DNA of 64,000 bases from Epinephelus fuscoguttatus (taxonomy: Eukaryota > Chordata > Actinopteri > Perciformes > Serranidae), in contig NC_064754.1 in the NCBI RefSeq assembly GCF_011397635.1, forward strand, positions 34,836,043 to 34,900,042, written 5' to 3'. The first letter of the stretch is position 1; each line of letters opens with the position of its first letter. A model generated the notes under the pieces. It was not told where the DNA came from, did not search any database, and saw only the letters and a program-made list of their open reading frames with translations. This document shows, one piece after another, positions 56,971 to 64,000 of the stretch. A program made the translations under genes and the position numbers.

Positions 56971-59388
56971 ATGACTTTGGACCGTGACAACATGCCTGAT
57001 GCTTCGTCCAGGAGTAAGTCATTTTCAGTAACAGAGCGTGAGTTTGGAGGGCATCATTTTTATCAGAGTCAGGTGTGGGGGTTTGATTCAGAAAATATCA
57101 TAATTAGGCAACAAGCTACATATGAAGTTAATTTTTAATCTACTTAATGAGGAGACGATGTACAAGAAGTGAAATGAAAGCAGATCAGAGAACACAATAT
57201 CACACCTGACTGCCTAATAATAATTATGGTGGTTTTGCATGTTTGATTTTCTGCACACAGAGGACAGACTCTTCAGACTGGTTGCTCTGAGCTTTGGACT
57301 CCTGTGTATCCTACAAGCTGCTGCCAACATTTCCCTGCGTCTTGCTCTCTGTGAGTGATCTTACATTTCTCTCTAATTTCACCCTGAGACTTAAATTCAC
57401 CATCTCAACATTATAAGACCAAAGCTTGGAACTACAAACACACTTACCAGCTATGATGATTATGTGACATATAGTGTGGAACCAACTTAGTTTCAGGAGT
57501 AATGAATTGCAGATGAAATGAACACAGCCCCACACCAAATGTACACACACATACTGTATGGTGTGTACATAAACTAGAATTAACACAAGAGTAGGTGTCT
57601 TTTCCCATGACACCCTAACCTCAGTGTTGACCCGCAGGCTGGTGTCATATGGGACTATAGGTACCTAAGGAATCCAGTGTTATCGACGCCACCTTCTCGG
57701 CAAAGAGGAAGATGGGCGTGACCATTTTCACGGGGGTCCCTTGACCTCTCACCTCAGGATATCTGAATGAAATGGGAGCTGTGGGTACTCACGAGTCTCC
57801 TCTTTACAGACCTGTTCCCTTTATATTGATATGATGCAGTTTGGGGTAAAAATCATGCAGTATAAACATGTTATGTTCTGCCTAATTTCTGCATCCTGGG
57901 TCCCTAAACAGTCTTGGTATTGAATAAATTGGGTATGAATGGAAATCTGAGAGTCTCTTTTATTCAGTGAGCTCAGGTTTATTCATGTGTGATGAGGCAC
58001 CCAACTAAAACACAGCATTTATTACAGATTTTTAACTAGAAAAACTCGGCACACAGTGCTGAGCTGCATCTCAAATTCATCCTCAGGTTCCCTGCTTGAG
58101 AAAGATGTATACCACTTATATGAGGCATATACTGTTGACCTGCAATCTCCCCAAAAAGATCCTTTGTCCCCCACCTAAAAAAGACAAAAATGTGTCCCGG
58201 AGGGTTAACTACAGTAGGACAAACGTATCTTTATGCTCTTATAGATGCAAAGATGCCAGATTATGAGGCCATTATCAAAAATCTGACTGAAGAGGGAGAA
58301 GATTTGAAGAGGAAGATGATCACCTTTGGTGAGTACGAGGAAGAAACTGAATACATTCTCATTAACATGGGAATAAAAAGATACATGATAAAAATGTTTT
58401 CTACCTCCTGTTAGGCCAACATGTTTTTTTTCTTATATTCTTATACTACTTCGTATGTGAAGTTTATTAGCATCATTTTTATTTATCATTATTATTATTA
58501 TTTTGCTTTCTTCAATCCCGATCCCGGGCGTGGGAGCCCTTCTGTGCGGAGTTTGCATGTTCTCCCCGTGTCAGCGTGGGTTCTCTCCGGGCACTCCGGC
58601 TTCCTCCCACAGTCCAAAGACATGCAGATTGGGGACTAGGTTAATTGATAACTCTAAATTGTCCGTAGGTGTGAATGTGAGCGTGAATGGTTGTTTGTCT
58701 CTATGTGTCAGCCCTGCGATAGTCTGGTGACCTGTCCAGGGTGTACCCTGCCTCTCGCCCGATGTAGCTGGGATAGGCTCCAGCCCCCCCGCAACCCTTA
58801 AGAGGATGAAGCGGTTAGAAGAAGATGAAGATTAATATGTAGTATTGCTATATATTGAGGAACTAGTCTTCCTGATTGACCCTCCAGCCACCAGCTGGTG
58901 GCAGTACTGAGTTTACTGCTGCTGAGCAGCACTCCAGTAGGTGAGTGAGGAGGAAGTCCTGCACCACCTTTGATATTATGTGTTGCAGAGGTGGAAATTA
59001 TGAATCACTCAGCTTCTTCTAGGTGTTTCATTCAGGACTGATCAAAGATTTGAGCAGTTTAACTTTCTTTAGGCCAAGCTGTTGCACCACTGTTCAAATA
59101 AACTTTAGTACACCTTGGGTCACCAAAAAACTAAAATTATTTTTTGTAATGCTGAAACACTCAGGCGACACGCTAAGACTTCACTCCAGCTTCTTTGGTT
59201 GTGTTTCCTGCTAAGAACATTCTTTGATGTTTGTTTTCAGCTACTGGAACGCTGGGGAGCCCAACAGCCATCAAGGCATTGATGAAGACTGTGGAGAAAT
59301 AAGGCTTTATGACAGGGAATACAACTGGAATGATTCACCATGTAAAAAGCTAAACTTCTGGATCTGTGAGAAGGTGGTGGCTCCATGA
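56971..59388 (+). pseudogene. C-type lectin copy C, missing the two central lectin-domain exons
   Basis: Exons 56971-57013, 57261-57350, 58245-58328 and 59241-59388 match exons 1, 2, 3 and 6 of copy A. Exons 4 (GWVYF, DDC) and 5 (WIGLTD) are absent: the intron 3 sequence TTTGCTTTCTTCAA runs directly at about 58516 into the body of the SINE. Joining exon 3 (leaving 1 base) to exon 6 (needing 2) breaks the frame. The last exon itself is intact, with TAC TGG AAC where copies A and B have a stop, then GEPN and WND. AATAAA lies at 59499-59504. Confidence 0.85.
58517..58829 (+). mobile_element. 5'-truncated copy of the lectin-intron SINE, unit C
   Basis: It matches the 28389-28758 SINE from the B-box (GATCCCGGGCGTGGGAG) to its 3' end and is followed by GATTAATATG (58830-58839), the same site as in unit A. 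The 5' part and the left target duplication went with the exon 4-5 deletion. Confidence 0.9.
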
Positions 59389-61126
59389 CTCAGCATCCAA
59401 ATCTGCCCTAGACTGGCGATCGATAAGCTGCAGGGGAAGTGTCTCATCATCATGTACGAACACCAACATGTCACCACAGGAAAAACACAGGTGTCAATAA
59501 TAAAATGAATGATGGCTAAAGTCCATGTAACTGCTTCACTTTCAGGGTCCTGGTGTGTTGGCTCACTGTCACAGTGTCACCATTTGTTGGGACACTTGAA
59601 TAGAACAGAGCCATTCGTGTTACACTGCTTTCCTGACAAGTCAAAATGTCTGCTATTGTTCAAAAAATTAGTGAAGACAGAAATATATCATTAATTTATT
59701 GATCGATTCATTACTAAATTAATTATTTTGTCAGTAGTCATCATTATCATCTTTATATAACACCTGATTATATTGCAATCGTCACAGTTTCAACTCTGCA
59801 ATCACTTCTGACATCATCAGGTCTTCAAAGTGTATATAATCACATGAGAGTGCAGATACTTTTCATTTGGTTACTTGTCTAACCTTCCGTAGATGCTTTA
59901 ATGACTCATCAGCAGTGTCAAAAGGAGCTTTTGTAAATCTGTGATTGCTTTACTCACTGCTTTGTGTACAGCACAACACATTGTGTATTTATGAATTAAC
60001 TGGATCCATTTTATGATAGGTTAGGAGTTGATTTTGCATTTTAACGGGGCCATCGTACATTCATTTGCATATGTGACATGCTGTAAACCCAGATTTATAT
60101 TATAATTGGCTATTTCAGGATATTCAGAAAATAAATCAAAACCCGTTTATCCTGAAATAGCCAATTTTGCTTTATTATAAGCTTTGAAGCATCAGCTACT
60201 AAAACAATGTAGATATTGGATTTCTGAGCTATGCACAGTTTGCAAAATTGTTTTAAATACTGTCACTCCACTGTTACAACTGTGTACTCCACTGTTCCCA
60301 GTGTACAGACATAGTTGTCACATATGCCAGGGATGGTTGTAACATGCCTATAAATATACATAATTAATCAAACAAATACTCACAATGAAAAGATTATTTA
60401 TCGTTCACGTTACTGTGACTATTCATTCATTGGTCACAAAGTAAATGGCAACACACAGATGTAGCTTACATGATACAAAGTAGCTGGTCTGTGTTAAAGT
60501 GTAGACCTAGCTTACACTAAGTAGCAAGCTTGTGCGCAGGAGTGTAATGTGTGTTGCTTGGCAACAGTACTGTTCCAGTTGCTGGACTATGTGTGTTGGT
60601 GGAGCTAAATATATCATTAAATAAACAAACAAATCATAACCTGTTGCGGCTTTTTATCGTTAATAAATGGTGCTTGTAGAATTGTTGTATAAAGCAATAT
60701 CACACTGGATGTTGTGCTGTTATACTGAATATTATCAGCACAGTTATAATTATCTTTGGCACAGATTTTTTTCCATCTGTGCCATCCTCAGGAAATGTTC
60801 TGCCTCTGATTTTTTTCCTGTTATCTTATGACCTGCTTTTCCACTGACTTAGCATGCAACTGATCATCATTAACTTGGCGTGTAATCAAGTCTGTTCAGG
60901 CCTTCAGGTTTTTTAAATATAAATGGAGGTACTTGGTTCAGAGATGGTTGTAACAAGGCGTTAAAACTGTCCCAGTATCCCCAGCCATATATCCACCTAC
61001 TGTAAACTACCCTGACTGTTAGTTTAACAAATGTTTATTATTTTTATTTTTAGCTGAGATGCTGATTCTGATGAGACTCCTTGACATTTGATCTCAGCAC
61101 AGTATCCAAAGTTCAAATTTTACCTA

Positions 61127-61245
61127 AAACAAACAAACAAACAAACAACAACAACAAAACAAACAAAGAAAAAAAGAAACAAACAACTAAACCAAAACAA
61201 AACAAAACAAAAACAAAAACAAATAACACCAAAACACAAACAAAC
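61127..61245 (+). repeat. AAAC-rich low-complexity tract, unit C
   Basis: Counterpart of the unit A tract at 31081-31215, with different repeat numbers. Confidence 0.85.
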
Positions 61246-62337
61246 CCATTAACAAAACATTTGCCAGTTCCTTTCTCTGGGAATTTTTAAATGTGGTTGC
61301 TTTTTTGTTCACCAGACCTTTCTCAAGAAAAGAAAGGTCTGGCTGGGCCGACTCTCACTTTAAGATTGGAGAAAAAAATGCCCCGGCTGCTTGTATTTCT
61401 TTCAACCAATCACAATCGTTCTGGGCGGTGCCACAGCAACTGTGCGCTTGAAAAAATATTGCCGGGGGGAATCAGGTTTTGGTGTAAAACGCCCACAAAA
61501 ATATCGCCTACAGGACGCGAACCATGGCAGAAAAATGGCTACATCCCCGCAAGATCAAACACCGCAACAGTTAGTAAAGGACGTGTTGAAAACGGTTGAA
61601 AACTGCTACACAACCGGAAATGGTAGGGCGGGACTTCAGCGGGTGGCTCGTTCTGCCCAATGAGAGGCTGATCTATGCAGCGAACTTCCGCCCACTCAGA
61701 CTACTTTTTTGTAAACAAGACGACAATCTCACTGAATATGTGCAGAGTGATGTAATCACTCCAACTTGTTCCTTATTGGAGGAATTCAACTGCCCCCTGT
61801 TACCACTGTCCCTGGTCTCCCCTACATTATCATTTTGTTATTCTTTGGTAGGTCTTGGAAAGCCTGTTCCATCTTTTTTGTAGTTTGTTTAATTGATTTA
61901 TCTGAAAACACCATTTGTCTGTGTGTTTTGATGATGTCCCTCTATTAACTTCTTGATCAAGTTACCATCTGTACCTTCAGTGTTCAGAGAAACAGATAAC
62001 AAAATGATGTCTAAGAGCCATCATCCCTTAATGATTTCCCTGAATAAATGTGATTTCTCTTGTCAAAGTATAGAAAAGAAGGAGATCTAGCCTAAGAAAT
62101 AGAGACTGATGAAGTCAGGTTTTTTGTTTTGTTGTTGTTGTTGTTGACACTAGGTGTGTGTTTTTAAAATGACACAGCAACATCAGAAGGAGGTCCTTAC
62201 TGCCATAGGTTTATAATGTAATATAATATATTGCTTATATGTGTCCTCGTCTAAACACCAGGTCGACATCCAACTTCTTTTCTAGTGTTAGTGAGTTCCG
62301 TCATTAAAGTATCATGTTCATCACCCTCAGTGACAAA

Positions 62338-63194
62338 CAGGGCTGTTTCAAGACACTCTGGGGCCCCAGGCAAGAGGCACCTTGGAGGCCTGTCATTTAT
62401 AAAAAGATAAATCACTTTTCTATGATACATCACTGATATTTAAAAGGAATAAATTACTTATTGACTTATTCATACTTCAAAAACAGCATCAATAAGTGAT
62501 TAACATGGGGGGATCAAAATAAAATAAATAAATTAAATAAAAATCAACCAGCTACCCTCCTCTCCTGACAAGTAAAGAACAGTCCCTTCATGAGTAAAGA
62601 ACAGTCCCTAAAGTGCGGTGAGGTTTGTGGGCCGTTACCTGCCACAAAGAGAGAAATGTGAACGGCTCGTTTCTCCTCTGACACATCACATACCTGTGTA
62701 CCGCCACAGCTCGGCTGTTCAGGTATTTCTGGGCTGTCATGAAAGCAGCATATTGAGTGCCAAGTGGCCAGCGCGCGCCGTTATTGGACAGCGCATGGAC
62801 ACTCACCCTCTTGCAATTGGACTTTGAACTTATCCCACAGTAGTGGTACCGTGAGGTAACGTAGTACTACGGTACTCCAACAATGCTAGCGCGGGTGGCA
62901 ACCAATCATGCGGGACATGGTCTCAATTTGTGTGACGCGTGAAAAGAGACAGAAATGCTGTGCAGTCCCGCACAATGCGGGACGTCTGGTCCCCCTACTT
63001 AGCCACTCGCAAGCAGCAGCTAGTAGGGGGCCCCATTAGGGGGGATTCCAACGTGTTGTTGTTGTTGCAGTGTCTGTAGGGATTCCATCATATTGTCATT
63101 GATATGGACCAATGTCAGCCGTCTCTGGGGGCCCCCTTCCAGCTCAGGGCCCTTGGCAATTGCCTAGTTTGCCTGTCCGGTTACGACGGCCCTA
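62338..63194. mobile_element. Non-autonomous hAT element, unit C copy
   Basis: Same insertion as 32294-33152, with GTGACAAA at 62330-62337 and 63195-63202. It is 857 bp, two bases shorter than in A. The terminal G of the right end is changed to A (CCCTA). Confidence 0.9.
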
Positions 63195-64000
63195 GTGACA
63201 AACCTGCACTTCCTCCTGATTTCTTCAGGCAGTGCACTATTTGCTGCTGTGTTGATGTTATCACAAGAAATTTGGAAACATGCAGATTTGTATCTCATAA
63301 CTGTGAAAGACCGTAAAGTTCAGTCTGTAGTCAGGTATCCTGCATGTTGAGAATCAGGACATTTAAATCTACACTTCTGTGGTTGGGAAATCCTACTATT
63401 AAATGGAGAAACCTCTGTCCCTCCGTCCTTTCGTCCGTCTGTCCGTCTGTCATCATCTGTTTTCCTCCTCACTGCTTTGACCTATTTCTCTGAACTTGCA
63501 CATAGGCTTTCATCTTGGTCATGTTCAGACAGCCACGATGCCGTTTTTGCATTTTTCCCACATTTCTATTGTTTATATTCACGTTTTTTTCCACTACCCA
63601 TTCATACTGTAAGCACCATTAGCAGCGCGAGCTGCACATGCGCGGAGACCACTTGGAAAACACCTGCGCTGGGACCACAGTTTATGGCTGGGACATGCAA
63701 TTTCAAGCACCAACACTTGCTGAAGACTAAGGTAATTACTTTACTTAACGAACGCGCGTCTGTGTCTGTGTGCGCAAGCCAGCCATTACGTATTTTCACT
63801 TTACTGACATTAGCCTACAAACATTACAAACTAAACATTGTGCTGTGCACTTTGCACTGTTTCTTTCATTCTTTCTCCGTGTTGCATGAGTATGTGTGTA
63901 CTGTGTGCTCCGCGCATGCACGGGCCTCCATGCCGTCAGCCAAAACTATTCTCCACGTATCTTATAATAACAAAAACTCTGTCTGTGGGTGTGTCTGCAT

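Larger units (their letters stand above)
56245..64000. repeat. Segmental duplication unit C of the lectin array (runs off the window)
   Basis: Nearly base-for-base like unit A from the lectin gene through the 3' spacer, including the hAT and the 33349-type insertion. Differences are a deletion that removes lectin exons 4-5, loss of part of the hairpin near 60120, and scattered substitutions. Confidence 0.9.

Overview
The window looks like genomic DNA from a teleost fish, probably a percomorph. Coding regions are split into short exons with GT/AG junctions. Introns and spacers are full of CA microsatellites and fish-type repeats: a tRNA-derived SINE, hAT ends with 8-bp target duplications, LINE 3' tails, a Ty3/Gypsy remnant and foldback MITEs. 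There are no operons, ribosome binding sites or CRISPR arrays. All gene models were spliced by hand from reading frame, splice dinucleotides and exon phase; no alignment or RNA evidence was available.

Left part (1-24 kb). A complete cep95 (centrosomal protein of 95 kDa) gene runs on the minus strand from its start codon at 23728 to its stop at 4933, in 21 phase-consistent coding exons (886 aa). Around and inside it on the plus strand are three pieces derived from THAP/Kolobok-type transposases. The first is a small four-exon gene just beyond the cep95 3' end (151-2370). The second is a 1.37-kb terminal-inverted-repeat element carrying a THAP exon (8315-9683). The third is a four-exon THAP plus Cys-ribbon gene (10323-12421). 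The last two lie in the same cep95 intron. Neither gene model has a transposase catalytic domain.

Middle and right part (25.5-64 kb). This is a tandem, rapidly decaying C-type lectin array. Repeating units carry a plus-strand lectin gene facing a minus-strand lectin gene, tail to tail. Three plus-strand copies are visible and each is broken. Copy A (26.4-29.3 kb) has a Trp-to-stop change. Copy B (40.7-41.5 kb) keeps only the last two exons and has the same stop. Copy C (57.0-59.4 kb) lacks the two central lectin-domain exons but has an intact last exon. The minus-strand series holds one apparently intact 242-aa type II membrane lectin gene (47878-51356), an orphan first exon (37.9 kb) and a truncated last exon (52.2 kb) next to a Gypsy remnant.

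Comparison of the units gives a history. Units A and C share a SINE insertion and a hAT insertion that unit B lacks, so B shows clean empty sites. Yet the lectin stop codon is shared by A and B, which conflicts with that grouping and suggests gene conversion or recurrent change. A 54-bp piece from just upstream of the cep95 start codon recurs at the left edge of unit C and marks a duplication breakpoint. The Gypsy remnant (52.8-55.9 kb) is itself split by an 826-bp inverted-repeat element with a target duplication.
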